Numbered from the stretch's first letter, positions 26,206 to 35,519 are shown. The stretch: 64,000 nucleotides of DNA from Pedobacter caeni (GCF_900129215.1 NZ_FQUQ01000002.1:1426001-1490000), one strand, 5' to 3'. A program made the numbers and translations. Notes: generated from the letters alone by a model not told the origin.

Positions 26206-26850
26206 ATGAACAGCAATTATTATTTTAAAATCTTATTTATTCTATTGACTTATACAGGCACAGCCTGTTCGGCTCAGCAACAAATCCGATATGACCTGGG
26301 AAAAGCGTTAAAACAAAAGAAACTGAGCTTCAAAGCTAAACAAAGTGTCACTCCTGTGGTAAAAGATAAACAACAGGGATTGTCTCTGAATGGAATTGTC
26401 TGGATCAAAGATCTGGAATTCTCAACAGGAACAATTGAAGTGGACCTCAGAGGAAAAGATGTATTTCAGGAGAGCTTTCTGGGCATTGCTCTGGGGAAGG
26501 ACAGTATTTCCTATGAAGCGGTATATTTCCGTCCTTTCAATTTCCAATCGGAGGATAGCTTAAGACGAAAACATACCGTTCAATATGTGAGCGAGCCCGC
26601 TTTTCCATGGCACAGACTTAGAGAGGAGCAGCCATTGGTATATGAGAACGCAACAAAACCCGTTCCTTTGGCCAGCGACTGGTTCCATGCCCGGATTCTG
26701 GTTAAAGCAGATGAGGTTCAGGTATATGTAAACCATTCTTCGGAAGTATCACTAAGTGTTAAACGCTTAAATACGATAAAGAAAGGAGTGATTGGCTTAT
26801 GGACCACTGGTTTGAAAGGGGATTTTGCTAATCTGGTCATTACAAAATGA
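26206..26850 (+). CDS. Secreted jelly-roll (LamG/3-keto-disaccharide hydrolase-like) protein
   Basis: 214-aa exported protein; signal peptide 1-23 (ends ACSAQ). The mature part is a single concanavalin-like sandwich: GTIEVDLRGKDVFQESFLGIAL, AVYFRPFNFQ, DWFHARILVKADEVQVYVNHS and KGVIGLWTTGLKGDFANLVI. The same fold type (from memory, DUF1080/LamG-like) is at the C-terminus of the divergent membrane protein. It could bind sugar or act as a glycosidase-like accessory. No catalytic residue can be named. Confidence 0.75.
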   Translation: MNSNYYFKILFILLTYTGTACSAQQQIRYDLGKALKQKKLSFKAKQSVTPVVKDKQQGLSLNGIVWIKDLEFSTGTIEVDLRGKDVFQESFLGIALGKDSISYEAVYFRPFNFQSEDSLRRKHTVQYVSEPAFPWHRLREEQPLVYENATKPVPLASDWFHARILVKADEVQVYVNHSSEVSLSVKRLNTIKKGVIGLWTTGLKGDFANLVITK

Positions 26851-26884
26851 TTATTTATGTCAGATATGGAGATGACCGGCAATA

Positions 26885-26930
26885 CAGCTCTACTGCATAT
26901 AGTTCTTAAAATCCACATGCGGTAGAGCTG
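26885..26930 (+). terminator. Large inverted repeat after jelly-roll gene
   Basis: CAGCTCTACTGCAT (26885-26898) and ATGCGGTAGAGCTG (26917-26930) pair over 14 bp with one G-U, spaced by 18 bases. It lies 35 bases after the stop, between convergent genes, and may terminate both strands; U-tracts are weak. Confidence 0.55.
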
Positions 26931-26981
26931 GCTGGCTTTACGTTTTCATCGCTAATTTCTGATCAGGGTAATGAAGAATGA

Positions 26982-27683
26982 TTAAAAAGCAAAAGAGTAT
27001 AACTGAAGCTCGTTTGTCTTGTCTTTTTCAACGCCAACAGGGCCATATCCATAGCCAAGATTACCATTGTTCGGATTGTATATGATGAGACCGAACGCAA
27101 TATTCGACGGAACTTTAATCGATACAAATCCGTTTTCATCAGTCAGGCCTTTAAGAGGAGCTGCTTTTATAATATTGGTGACATTATCTGAATTAGGCTG
27201 AACACTTTTGAGTGGATAAGCTACTACACCCAGGTTCTTTAAAGGAGTCCTGCGATCATTTTCAGAGATCAGTCTGATGTTTAAAAGCCCTGAAAATGAG
27301 CTGGCTTGAATGGTCTTTTCTTTCCTGGTATCGGCAACAATCTGAATGAATTCATCGGTGCGGTATTTAATCTTATTGACAACAGGAGAATCCGCTGTTA
27401 CCAGATAACTTTTAGGTAACAGATTCGAAAAATAGGCGATTCCCTCCTGATTGGTTCTTATGGAATCAACCAATGCGTTAGGATTCGGAGTGCTTGTACT
27501 GTAACTAATCCTGCTGTCGTAAAGTGAAACCTTAACACCAGCTAAGCCATTTCCCGAATCATCAACAATTTTGTAACTCAGATTTCCCGTACTGACAGCA
27601 TCAGTCACCTTAACATTTGTAATCTTCTTACAAGAGAGTACCAGTATCGATAACCCGAGTAGAAGTATGGTTTTACATTTCAT
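26982..27683 (-). CDS. Lipoprotein with Ig-like carboxypeptidase-regulatory domains (paralogue 2)
   Basis: 233-aa lipoprotein, lipobox VLSC (Cys18). Two repeated units resemble carboxypeptidase-regulatory-like/Cna-B beta sandwiches: LSYKIVDDSGNGLAGVKVSLYD... with GIAYFSNLLPKSYLVTADSP, then a second with PLKNLGVVAYPLKS and LTDENGFVSIKVPSNIAFGL. Surface-exposed structural or binding role inferred. It is a tandem duplicate of the gene at 27708, 24 bases upstream, sharing order and many motifs (DDxGxGLxxVKV, VxADSPxVN, KNxGV). Family function unknown. Confidence 0.85.
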   Translation of the reverse strand: MKCKTILLLGLSILVLSCKKITNVKVTDAVSTGNLSYKIVDDSGNGLAGVKVSLYDSRISYSTSTPNPNALVDSIRTNQEGIAYFSNLLPKSYLVTADSPVVNKIKYRTDEFIQIVADTRKEKTIQASSFSGLLNIRLISENDRRTPLKNLGVVAYPLKSVQPNSDNVTNIIKAAPLKGLTDENGFVSIKVPSNIAFGLIIYNPNNGNLGYGYGPVGVEKDKTNELQLYSFAF

Positions 27684-27707
27684 ATTCTTATAAAGAAATA
27701 AGCGTGT

Positions 27708-28388
27708 TTATGGTTGATAGATAGTCGCAGAATAGCTGGCAGTAGCATCTTTTTGTACATGTGCACTGTTATTCTGATTATAGGAAGCATTTGTAACTGA
27801 ATTATAAAGATATACACTGTAATGTTTGTTGGAAGGAATCTTGAACGTGATTACACCAGCTTCGTTCGTTAGTCCTGAAAATTCTGCAACTTTTAAATTG
27901 GCAGTTGTTGATGAGGAGTAATTGAACCTATTTGATGGAATCAGGATTACACCAATATTTTTTAAGGGTTGATTATTGTTGTAGGACTTAACGGTCATAT
28001 TAAATTTTCCTGAAAAATCGGTTACTTTAACCTCTTTTTGCTTAACTGCACCTGTGGTTACCTGAACATATTCCTGAATCATATAGGCAACATTGTTCAC
28101 TTTTGGTGAATCCGCAACAAGCGTGTAGTTGTTTGGATTCAGGGCTCCAAAGTCAACCTGACCATTTTGATCTGTCAGACGGGTGTCCAAAAGGATGTTC
28201 GTATTTGTATAATTGTCTGCACGATCAAATAAAAAGACCTTTACGTTTGGTAGACCTTTGCCGGCATCATCAGTAAGTTTGTAAGTAAGTCCTCCGCTGG
28301 TAGAAAGTTTAACATCAACATTAGTGGTTTTTTTGCAGGATGTAAGAACTGCCAGCATTAGGATTAAAATGGTAAATTTTGATTTCAT
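27708..28388 (-). CDS. Lipoprotein with Ig-like carboxypeptidase-regulatory domains (paralogue 1)
   Basis: 226-aa lipoprotein, lipobox LTSC (Cys18), with the same two-sandwich layout as its neighbour: LTYKLTDDAGKGLPNVKVFLFD, DQNGQVDFGALNPNNYTLVADSP, PLKNIGVILIPSNRF and LTNEAGVITFKIPSNKHYSV. First gene of the pair. A full-match -7 element (minus-strand TATTTTTG, 28416-28423) lies 28 bases before the ATG. Role unknown; probably outer-membrane surface. Confidence 0.85.
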   Translation of the reverse strand: MKSKFTILILMLAVLTSCKKTTNVDVKLSTSGGLTYKLTDDAGKGLPNVKVFLFDRADNYTNTNILLDTRLTDQNGQVDFGALNPNNYTLVADSPKVNNVAYMIQEYVQVTTGAVKQKEVKVTDFSGKFNMTVKSYNNNQPLKNIGVILIPSNRFNYSSSTTANLKVAEFSGLTNEAGVITFKIPSNKHYSVYLYNSVTNASYNQNNSAHVQKDATASYSATIYQP

Positions 28389-28415
28389 ATTTATGGTTTT
28401 TTATTTATTTTGACG

Positions 28416-28423
28416 CAAAAATA
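28416..28423 (-). promoter_or_regulatory. -7 element of the lipoprotein pair
   Basis: Minus-strand TATTTTTG fully matches TAnnTTTG, 28 bases upstream of the 28388 ATG, giving a leader of about 20 bases. No good -33 box is seen. The rest of the 28389-28651 gap holds the inverted repeat listed separately and nothing else I recognise. Confidence 0.4.
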
Positions 28424-28588
28424 TCATAATAATTGATCTCTTGTTAAATTTATTTATTTAATAACGTACTGTAAGTCTTGAGGAGGATTGAGGTGTTGAA
28501 TAGAAAAGAAATAAAAGTGTTTGTCCGGGATCACACCTTTAAATGGCAATAATGCGCCCCATTTGTTTCTGATATTGAGGTTACATTT

Positions 28589-28638
28589 GTTTAACCCTTA
28601 CCTGTGCGAAAAAGTATTGTGTTCAAATAGGGTTAAAC
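28589..28638. promoter_or_regulatory. Long-spaced inverted repeat upstream of DUF1569 gene
   Basis: GTTTAACCCT (28589-28598) and AGGGTTAAAC (28629-28638) are a perfect 10-bp inverted repeat spaced by 30 bases, ending 13 bases before the ATG at 28652. It may be a looping operator or a 5' hairpin that would hide the ribosome-binding region. Confidence 0.45.
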
Positions 28639-28651
28639 TAATCCAGAAAAG

Positions 28652-29098
28652 ATGAAATCAATATTTGATCACACTACCAGGGCAAGCTTAATAGGACGGA
28701 TTAATACGCTTAATGAAAATAGTATCGCCCAATGGGGGAAAATGAACATCTATCAGATGTTAAAGCATTGTACGGTCTATGAAGAAATGATGTTAGGAAA
28801 GAACAGGTATAACCGTGCGTTCCTGGGGCGTTTGTTTGGTAAAATGGCTTTAAAAGAATTTACTCAGAACGAAAGTCCCATCAAGAAAAATGTGCCCACA
28901 CTTTCTGAACTCAAGGTGAAAGTAAATCATGGAGATGTAGCTACTGAAAGAGAAAAGTGGATCGCCTTGCTGGAAGAGTATCCAAATGCACCATGCACTG
29001 ATATCGTACATTCTTTTTTTGGAAAATTGACGAGGGATCAGGTTGGAATCTTAGTTTATAAACATACCGATCATCACCTCAGACAGTTTAACAGTTAA
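28652..29098 (+). CDS. DUF1569-domain protein (DinB-like)
   Basis: 148-aa protein of the DUF1569 family, a DinB-like four-helix fold with a likely metal site. Motifs IAQWGKMNIYQMLKHC and YKHTDHHLRQF supply the conserved histidines; FLGRLFGKMALKEF and VHSFFGKLTRDQVG are family wording. A diverged paralogue is encoded at 42786-43247. Biochemical role unknown; cytoplasmic. Confidence 0.88.
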   Translation: MKSIFDHTTRASLIGRINTLNENSIAQWGKMNIYQMLKHCTVYEEMMLGKNRYNRAFLGRLFGKMALKEFTQNESPIKKNVPTLSELKVKVNHGDVATEREKWIALLEEYPNAPCTDIVHSFFGKLTRDQVGILVYKHTDHHLRQFNS

Positions 29099-29175
29099 AG
29101 AAAATACTGGTCATTATCTTTAGATAGTTCCAATAATTGCCGTTAGAATTATTATTTTAGCTTAAAAATACGATT

Positions 29176-29808
29176 ATGTACGGTGTGGAAAATCTGGCGG
29201 CATTTATTCTTGCTGCAGTCATAGTAGTCATTACCCCGGGAATAGACACGATCATGGTGTTAACACGGAGTATTTCTCAGGGAAAAACAGCAGGTTTGTA
29301 TTCTGCAATTGGCGTTAGCTTAGGCTTACTGGTGCATACTTGTGCAGCCACCTTTGGATTGTCCCTGATTCTGGCAAAATCTGCATTCGCCTATAGCCTG
29401 ATTAAATATCTGGGTGCAGCTTACCTGATCTATATCGGTTATAAATCCCTTACCTCAAAAACAGCAGGGACTGAAATTACATCTGGCCAGACAAAACCGG
29501 TAAAAAACAGTAAAATGTTGTTTACTGCATTTTTAAGTGATGTGTTAAACCCTAAGATTGCGATCTTCTTTCTGGCTTTCTTACCGCAGTTTATCAACGC
29601 TTCTTCGATCAATAATCCGATACCATATCTGTTATTGGGCTCTATTATCTTTTTTATTACCCTGGTTTGGTGTACAATACTGGCCCTGTTAGGCAGTAAA
29701 GTGGCTGCACTTTTTAACAGGAACAAGAAGGCAGAGGCAATCATGAATAAAACAACTGGCATTGTCTTCATTTTACTTGGTTTAAAAGTAGCTTTATCAA
29801 AGAAATAA
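29176..29808 (+). CDS. LysE/RhtB-family amino-acid exporter
   Basis: 210-aa inner-membrane exporter of the LysE/RhtB family. Six hydrophobic segments are present; the family signature is ITPGIDTIMVLTRSISQGKTAGLYSAIGVSLG in parts (about 17-50), with SDVLNPKIAIFFLAFLPQF at about 113-132. The length is typical. The exported amino acid or metabolite is unknown. Monocistronic by spacing. Confidence 0.93.
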   Translation: MYGVENLAAFILAAVIVVITPGIDTIMVLTRSISQGKTAGLYSAIGVSLGLLVHTCAATFGLSLILAKSAFAYSLIKYLGAAYLIYIGYKSLTSKTAGTEITSGQTKPVKNSKMLFTAFLSDVLNPKIAIFFLAFLPQFINASSINNPIPYLLLGSIIFFITLVWCTILALLGSKVAALFNRNKKAEAIMNKTTGIVFILLGLKVALSKK

Positions 29809-29946
29809 GAACGATAAAATAGATTAATCTACACTGTTTTAATATATCCGTTTAAGAAAGTAATCGATTTCAAAAAGATTATTTCTGTTAACCCATCTTT
29901 ATTTTAATGTAAAATTTCTGTATGTTGCAGTCTGGGATACAACTAG

Positions 29947-30534
29947 ATGGGAGCATACAGCAAACGAATTGATGACGAGCTTGTCGAGCTGGTGAAGAAT
30001 GGTGATCATGCTGCTTTCACCGAAATCTACAACCGTTACTGGCCATTGCTGTTTCTTCACGTTCAGCGAATGGTAAAAGACGAAGATCTCGCAGGAGATG
30101 TTGTTCAGGAAATTTTTACCTGGATTTGGCAACGTGCGCCTATTCTTGATTTCAACTGCGCTCTTTCTTCTTATCTGTACACAGCAGCCCGCAATAAAGT
30201 CTTTAATCTGATCCGTCATCAAAAAATACAGGTAAACTATTTTAAAGATATTGCCGCTTTTATTGAGGAAGGGAATTACCATGTAGATGAAGAACTGAGG
30301 TATAAAGAGCTCCTGAATACCATTGAATCGGAGATTGACAGAATGCCTCCCCGGATGCGCGAAATATTTAACCTTAGTCGTAAGGAACATCTGTCCCATA
30401 AAGAAATCGCCATGCAACTGGAGATTTCAGAAAGTACGGTTAGGGAACAGGTGAAAAGAGCCCTGAAGGTACTGAGGCTGAAGGTAGAAGATCCCTATTC
30501 TTTGCTTTTCATCATGCTGTATTTACTTCATTAA
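29947..30534 (+). CDS. ECF RNA polymerase sigma-70 factor (FecI-like)
   Basis: 195-aa ECF sigma factor heading the FecR/SusC/SusD operon. Region 2 at about 25-90 (LLFLHVQRMVKDEDLAGDVVQEIFTWIW) and region 4 at about 132-182 (RMPPRMREIFNLSRKEHLSHKEIAMQLEISESTVREQVKRAL). It ends 109 bases before fecR. The hydrophobic C-terminus (SLLFIMLYLLH) is common in this subgroup, and its paralogue at 3927-4490 ends similarly (GSMMFLSL). Confidence 0.95.
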   Translation: MGAYSKRIDDELVELVKNGDHAAFTEIYNRYWPLLFLHVQRMVKDEDLAGDVVQEIFTWIWQRAPILDFNCALSSYLYTAARNKVFNLIRHQKIQVNYFKDIAAFIEEGNYHVDEELRYKELLNTIESEIDRMPPRMREIFNLSRKEHLSHKEIAMQLEISESTVREQVKRALKVLRLKVEDPYSLLFIMLYLLH

Positions 30535-30643
30535 CAGCACAAGGTGCCGGATCCGGAGCCATCATAAAATATTTTTTTTAACCTTGTCCCCTATAGGCCC
30601 ACCTGAAGTTCCATAGTGTTATAAAACCCTTATTGGCTTTAAC

Positions 30644-31774
30644 ATGACGGATAAAGAGGTACAACAATTAATCAAGAAATACCTGGATGGTAAGGCTGGC
30701 CCGGAGGAAAAGGGAATGCTGGAATCCTGGTATGTTCAGAATGCGCAGAAAAATACTGACATTGATTATCCAAAAAACCTGTTGGCGAAAAAAGAAAACG
30801 GTCTTCAGGAGATTTTAGCAATGGAGCAGCTGAAGTCAGTACCAGTGGTTAAACATTGGAAATGGCTGCGTTTTACTGCTGCTGCGGCAATGATCATTGG
30901 CCTGAGCACGCTCTTGTATCTGACTGTTTACGACACTCCTCAAACAGATGCATCCATAGCCCAGGCGAATGACATTGCCCCGGGAAAGAATACAGCCACC
31001 CTGACTTTAGCCAACGGGAAAAAAATATTGCTTTCTAATGCCCTGAATGGTGAACTCGCTAAAGAATCCGGTGTTGTGATCACAAAAATGGCGGACGGGC
31101 AGCTGGTATATGAAATCAAAGACCAGCAGACTGGCCCGGCTGATCAGATGAATACACTTTCTACCGCAAATGGAGAACAATATAGGTTGTTACTCCCTGA
31201 TGGAACAAGTGTATGGTTAAACGCCGCCTCTTCTTTGAAATTTCCTTCTACATTTTCAGGCTTGGCCCAAAGAAGGGTAGAGTTGGATGGTGAGGGATAT
31301 TTTGAAGTGAAAAAGGATAAAGAACACGCTTTTGTGGTGGTCAGTAAGGAACAGGAAGTAGAAGTGCTTGGAACTCATTTTAATGTGAACGCTTACAATG
31401 ATGAAAGTAACATTAAAACAACCCTGCTCGAAGGTTCAGTGAAAATAAATAAAGATATCATTCTTAAACCCGGTGAACAGTCTTCATTGCTGAAGTCAGG
31501 CTCAATATTGCTGAAACAGGTGGATGTGGAGGAAGCGGTTTCCTGGAAAGAGGGATATTTCAGATTTGATCAAAAAGATTTACGCAGCATCATGCGCAAT
31601 ATATCCAGGTGGTATGATTTAGAAGTGGTATATAAGGATTCAAGGTTGGAAAATCTGACGTTTAGCGGGACGGTATCCCGGTATTCCAGTGTTTCAAAAA
31701 TCCTCGAGATCCTGGAGTTAAGTAAAGAAGTCCGGTTTACCCTGGAAGGAAGGAGGATCATCGTGACTAAATAA
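30644..31774 (+). CDS. FecR-family anti-sigma factor (DUF4974 C-terminus)
   Basis: 376-aa trans-membrane anti-sigma factor. N-terminal cytoplasmic part (LIKKYLDGKAGPEEKGMLESWY), one membrane helix at about 75-94 (TAAAAMIIGLSTLLYLTVY), FecR domain (TSVWLNAASSLKFPSTF; RRVELDGEGYFEVKK) and DUF4974 C-terminus (YFRFDQKDLRSIMRNISRWY). Start ATG 30644. It links the sigma factor upstream to the STN-bearing SusC downstream. Same length as the other FecR in the window. Confidence 0.94.
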   Translation: MTDKEVQQLIKKYLDGKAGPEEKGMLESWYVQNAQKNTDIDYPKNLLAKKENGLQEILAMEQLKSVPVVKHWKWLRFTAAAAMIIGLSTLLYLTVYDTPQTDASIAQANDIAPGKNTATLTLANGKKILLSNALNGELAKESGVVITKMADGQLVYEIKDQQTGPADQMNTLSTANGEQYRLLLPDGTSVWLNAASSLKFPSTFSGLAQRRVELDGEGYFEVKKDKEHAFVVVSKEQEVEVLGTHFNVNAYNDESNIKTTLLEGSVKINKDIILKPGEQSSLLKSGSILLKQVDVEEAVSWKEGYFRFDQKDLRSIMRNISRWYDLEVVYKDSRLENLTFSGTVSRYSSVSKILEILELSKEVRFTLEGRRIIVTK

Positions 31775-31797
31775 TTACTCAGGGTAAAAAGAACGAA

Positions 31798-31826
31798 GGC
31801 CAGTAGTGCTACTAACACAACTGGCC
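31798..31826 (+). promoter_or_regulatory. Hairpin between FecR and SusC genes (second locus)
   Basis: GGCCAGT (31798-31804) pairs with ACTGGCC (31820-31826); an inner TAGT/ACTA pairing (31804-31814) is an alternative. It lies 24 bases after the fecR stop and 63 before the SusC ATG, matching in position the hairpin at 2663-2681. Confidence 0.4.
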
Positions 31827-31888
31827 GGGTTCTGGTACCTCGCCAATACAATTTGCTCTAATATCAACTGTTAACCAAAACCAAACAA

Positions 31889-34800
31889 ATGTATAAAATT
31901 TCTATGACCAAATTGGACGTACGGAGAAAGTACGTCCCTAAAATTCTGCTAGTTATGCGATTAGTTTTCATACTCACAGTGGCCGTTATGATGCAGGTCA
32001 GCGCAGCGGGATTTTCTCAGAATGTAACCCTTAAAAAAAGTAATATTACCTTAAAGGAGTTTTTTTCAGAGATCAGAAAGCAAACCGCTTATGATGTCAT
32101 GTGGCAGCCTGAAAAGGTAAATGCGGAAAGCCGTACTGAAGTAAACCTGGTAAATGTTCCTTTGGAAGTAGCATTAAACAGACTGCTAGCCGCAAAAAAG
32201 CTGACTTATGTCATCAAGAATAAAACGGTATTTATTCTTCCAAAAGAGGAGTCTGCAGGCACGAAAGATGCTGCCGTGCTGGCGGTGATCGTTGTAAAAG
32301 GACGGATCGTTGATGAAAAAGGACTTCCGTTGCCTGGTGCTACAGTGACAGAAAAGGGGACTAAAAATTACGCAATCACAGACAATAATGGCGATTTTAA
32401 CCTGAAAGTTGCTCAGGAAAATGTAACACTGGTATTCAGCTATGTAGGTTATGTATCAAGAGAATTGCCTGCCAGCAGTAATGTAATGAAAGTGGTCTTG
32501 CAGAACAATGATCAGAAACTGGATGAGATTGTAATTACCGGTTTCCAGAAGATCGACAAAAGAAAATTCACAGGATCGGTGGTGCAGATCGATAAACAGG
32601 TGTTCGACAGGACAGGCTATATTGACGTTTCCAGAATGTTGCAGGGTGCAGCAGCAGGGGTAGCGGTACAGAACGTATCCGGAACCTTTGGTACTTCTCC
32701 GAAGATCAGAATCCGTGGAAATGCTTCTATTTCCGCCAATCAGGAACCTTTATATGTATTAAACGGAATTCCGATTTCTTCTCCTTCAAATATCAGTGCC
32801 AGTCAGCTGTACTCGGGAGATGCGGCCGCATTATTGGGATCTGCCATCGCCGGATTAAATGCGCAGGATATCGAAGACATCTCCATTTTAAAAGATGGTG
32901 CTGCAACTTCATTGTACGGAACACGTGCTGCAAATGGTGTGGTTTCGATTACCACCAAAAAAGGCGTTGCGGGAAAAATGAGCATTAATTATAATGTTGC
33001 TTTTAACATCGGCCTCAAACCAAACATCAATAACTATAACCTGATGAATTCGGCAGAGGAAATGAATTTATACAAACGTCTTTATGATGCGGGGTATTTC
33101 TCAAACGCCAATTGGCCGGCCAGAACAGGTTCTTTAACAGAAGCATTCAGAAGGTATGGTTTAAGAGAGACTACATTGGCCCAGTCTTATCAGGAACTGG
33201 ATAAGTCGGCCACAATGAATACGAATTGGTTTGATGTGCTGTTCAAAAATAACCTGGTACAGGAGCATAATTTATCATTTTCCGGAGGAAGTGAGAAAAG
33301 TACTTATTATATATCCGGAAGTTATGTGAATGATAACGGGCAGTCTATGGGTTTCAAAAATACCCGGTATACGACGGATTTCAGACAGGTATTGAACATT
33401 GGTAAAGCCCTGAGTATTGACATTAATGCCAATTATGTACGCAGGGATCAGAATACACCGGGAACTCAGAATGCCACTACTACTTATGGAGACATCTCCA
33501 GAACATTTGAAATTAATCCCGGTTCTTATGCCGCCAATACGAGTAGGGCAATGTATCCTTATAACGAGGATGGAAGCCCGAAATTTTATTTAAATAACCT
33601 GGCTCCATTTAATATTGTTCAGGAGCTAAAGGAAAATTTTGCCGTATTAAAGGCTCAGGAATTCCGTTTGATGATAAAACCAACAGTTAAAATTACGCCC
33701 CACCTGACTTATGAGTTTACAGGCTCGATACGTGCTACGGTAAACAACAGGTCGCAAACAGCAACAGAAAGGTCAAACCTGGCAAATGCTTATCGGGTAG
33801 ATTATAACAACAGCTTAAGAGATGCAAATAACCTGTTGTATCTGGATCCAAATGATCCGAATGCCATCAAGGCAACCATTTTGCCTGTTGGCGGAATCAG
33901 AACAACGAACAATTCTACCAGCGAGTTTTACAATGTAAGAAATCAGCTTACCTATAATAATACCTGGAATAAACATTCCCTGAATTCATTGGTTGGTATG
34001 GAGGTTCGTTCTGACGAAACAAATAATGAGCACAATAAAGCCTACGGATTTCTGGAATATGGAGGTCGTACAACTTCTCCTTCAAGGCTGGCCTATGTCA
34101 GGGCGGTGAATGAAAATGAACTGCTGCACATTGAAGGATTTAACCGTGAAAATGTGGTAGGTATGTACATGGCTCATCAATATAGCTTTGATTCAAGGTA
34201 TAACCTGGAAGTGGCCGGACGTTTGGATGGCAGCAATATCTTTGGTAAAAACGTACGTACCAAATTTTTACCAAACTACTCCTTTGGTTTCTCCTGGAAT
34301 GTAGATCAGGAAAGCTTCTTTAAAAACAGTAATGTCAGTAAGACGATAAGTGCATTGAAGCTGAGAACGAGTTATGCATTACGTGGAAATACTTTTCAGA
34401 TCTCACCAATGTTAAATGCCAATTATGCCAATCTGGTTCGCTATGATACTCAGAATAATGATATTGGTGTAAATATTACTTCTCCGGAATTGTTTAATCT
34501 GAATTGGGAACGTGATTATGTCACCAATCTTGGATTGGATTTTGGCTTGTTTGATAACAATGTTTCGGGATCAATAGAATTCTATAACAGAAATAATAAA
34601 GATTTGATTACCGGCTTTAATACTTCACTGGAAGAAGGATTTACCACCAAACAAATCAATTGGGCCAGTATGAAAAACAAAGGTCTGGACATTACTATCG
34701 GTATCCGGAATGTACTGAAAAGCCAGGATTTCAGGTTAGGTTTTAACCTGATCTTTGGATATGTTAAAAACAAAATTGTTGATGGTGAACTGGCTTCGAT

Positions 34801-35509
34801 CAATTTAACCACCATTACCAGACCAATTGGATACGGATTAAATGGTTATCCATTGGAAGGCTTGTACGCCTTCAGATTCGCAGGCTTGAATGAACTGGGA
34901 AGACCCACTTTCTTTAATGGAGATAAAGTGGTAAAGGATATTCTTCCTTCTGAAAGAAACCGGTCGTTGATTCAGTATATGGGATCAAGAACACCCACAA
35001 CCACAGGATCTTTTTCTGCAAATTTTTCGTATAAACGATTAGAATTCAGAGCTTTTGTGACCTATGCTTTAGGGCATAAAGTTTTCAAGGATCCGATAGC
35101 TAAACTGAGTTATGATGATAATACTTCCAAAAGTGCAGATCTGAATTACATGTGGCGAACACCAGGCAATGAGTCTCAAACCAACATTCCGGGACTATTG
35201 ACTACGGTACAGCAAAGTTACATTTCTACATTTTTTGCGATAGATGATGTAGCCTATAACAGAAGTACGGAACGTGTAGTTGATGCGAGTCATTTCAGGT
35301 TAAGCGAGCTGATGTTGAGCTATAGCTTAAGTCCGAAGATGCTGTCAGGAATACCGGCATTTAAAAGCGCCCGTTTCTCTGTTTCTGCTAATAACATTGC
35401 TTTTTGGGGAAGTAAAAGGTTAAGGGGCGTTGACCCTGATACCTATATCACCGGGGTAAACTTACCCAATCCAAGAACCTATTCATTCCGTTTAAGCGTT
35501 GGTTTTTAA
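31889..35509 (+). CDS. SusC/RagA-family TonB-linked outer membrane protein
   Basis: 1206-aa outer-membrane transporter. Signal region 20-44, STN domain about 45-118 for signalling to FecR, carboxypeptidase-regulatory-like domain about 136-213 (GRIVDEKGLPLPGATVTEKGT), plug from about 220 (LDEIVITGFQKIDKRKFTGSV; ILKDGAATSLYGTRAANGVV), then a long barrel ending in RTYSFRLSVGF. It pairs with the SusD protein encoded 10 bases downstream. The TGFQKIDKRK form of the TonB-box region is typical of loci that also carry a zinc metallopeptidase lipoprotein. Confidence 0.96.
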   Translation: MYKISMTKLDVRRKYVPKILLVMRLVFILTVAVMMQVSAAGFSQNVTLKKSNITLKEFFSEIRKQTAYDVMWQPEKVNAESRTEVNLVNVPLEVALNRLLAAKKLTYVIKNKTVFILPKEESAGTKDAAVLAVIVVKGRIVDEKGLPLPGATVTEKGTKNYAITDNNGDFNLKVAQENVTLVFSYVGYVSRELPASSNVMKVVLQNNDQKLDEIVITGFQKIDKRKFTGSVVQIDKQVFDRTGYIDVSRMLQGAAAGVAVQNVSGTFGTSPKIRIRGNASISANQEPLYVLNGIPISSPSNISASQLYSGDAAALLGSAIAGLNAQDIEDISILKDGAATSLYGTRAANGVVSITTKKGVAGKMSINYNVAFNIGLKPNINNYNLMNSAEEMNLYKRLYDAGYFSNANWPARTGSLTEAFRRYGLRETTLAQSYQELDKSATMNTNWFDVLFKNNLVQEHNLSFSGGSEKSTYYISGSYVNDNGQSMGFKNTRYTTDFRQVLNIGKALSIDINANYVRRDQNTPGTQNATTTYGDISRTFEINPGSYAANTSRAMYPYNEDGSPKFYLNNLAPFNIVQELKENFAVLKAQEFRLMIKPTVKITPHLTYEFTGSIRATVNNRSQTATERSNLANAYRVDYNNSLRDANNLLYLDPNDPNAIKATILPVGGIRTTNNSTSEFYNVRNQLTYNNTWNKHSLNSLVGMEVRSDETNNEHNKAYGFLEYGGRTTSPSRLAYVRAVNENELLHIEGFNRENVVGMYMAHQYSFDSRYNLEVAGRLDGSNIFGKNVRTKFLPNYSFGFSWNVDQESFFKNSNVSKTISALKLRTSYALRGNTFQISPMLNANYANLVRYDTQNNDIGVNITSPELFNLNWERDYVTNLGLDFGLFDNNVSGSIEFYNRNNKDLITGFNTSLEEGFTTKQINWASMKNKGLDITIGIRNVLKSQDFRLGFNLIFGYVKNKIVDGELASINLTTITRPIGYGLNGYPLEGLYAFRFAGLNELGRPTFFNGDKVVKDILPSERNRSLIQYMGSRTPTTTGSFSANFSYKRLEFRAFVTYALGHKVFKDPIAKLSYDDNTSKSADLNYMWRTPGNESQTNIPGLLTTVQQSYISTFFAIDDVAYNRSTERVVDASHFRLSELMLSYSLSPKMLSGIPAFKSARFSVSANNIAFWGSKRLRGVDPDTYITGVNLPNPRTYSFRLSVGF

Positions 35510-35519
35510 TTATATAACT

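Noticed and set aside
29899..30417. 172-aa minus-strand frame over the ECF sigma gene
   Set aside because: Antisense to a well-conserved sigma factor; no domain or start signal supports it.
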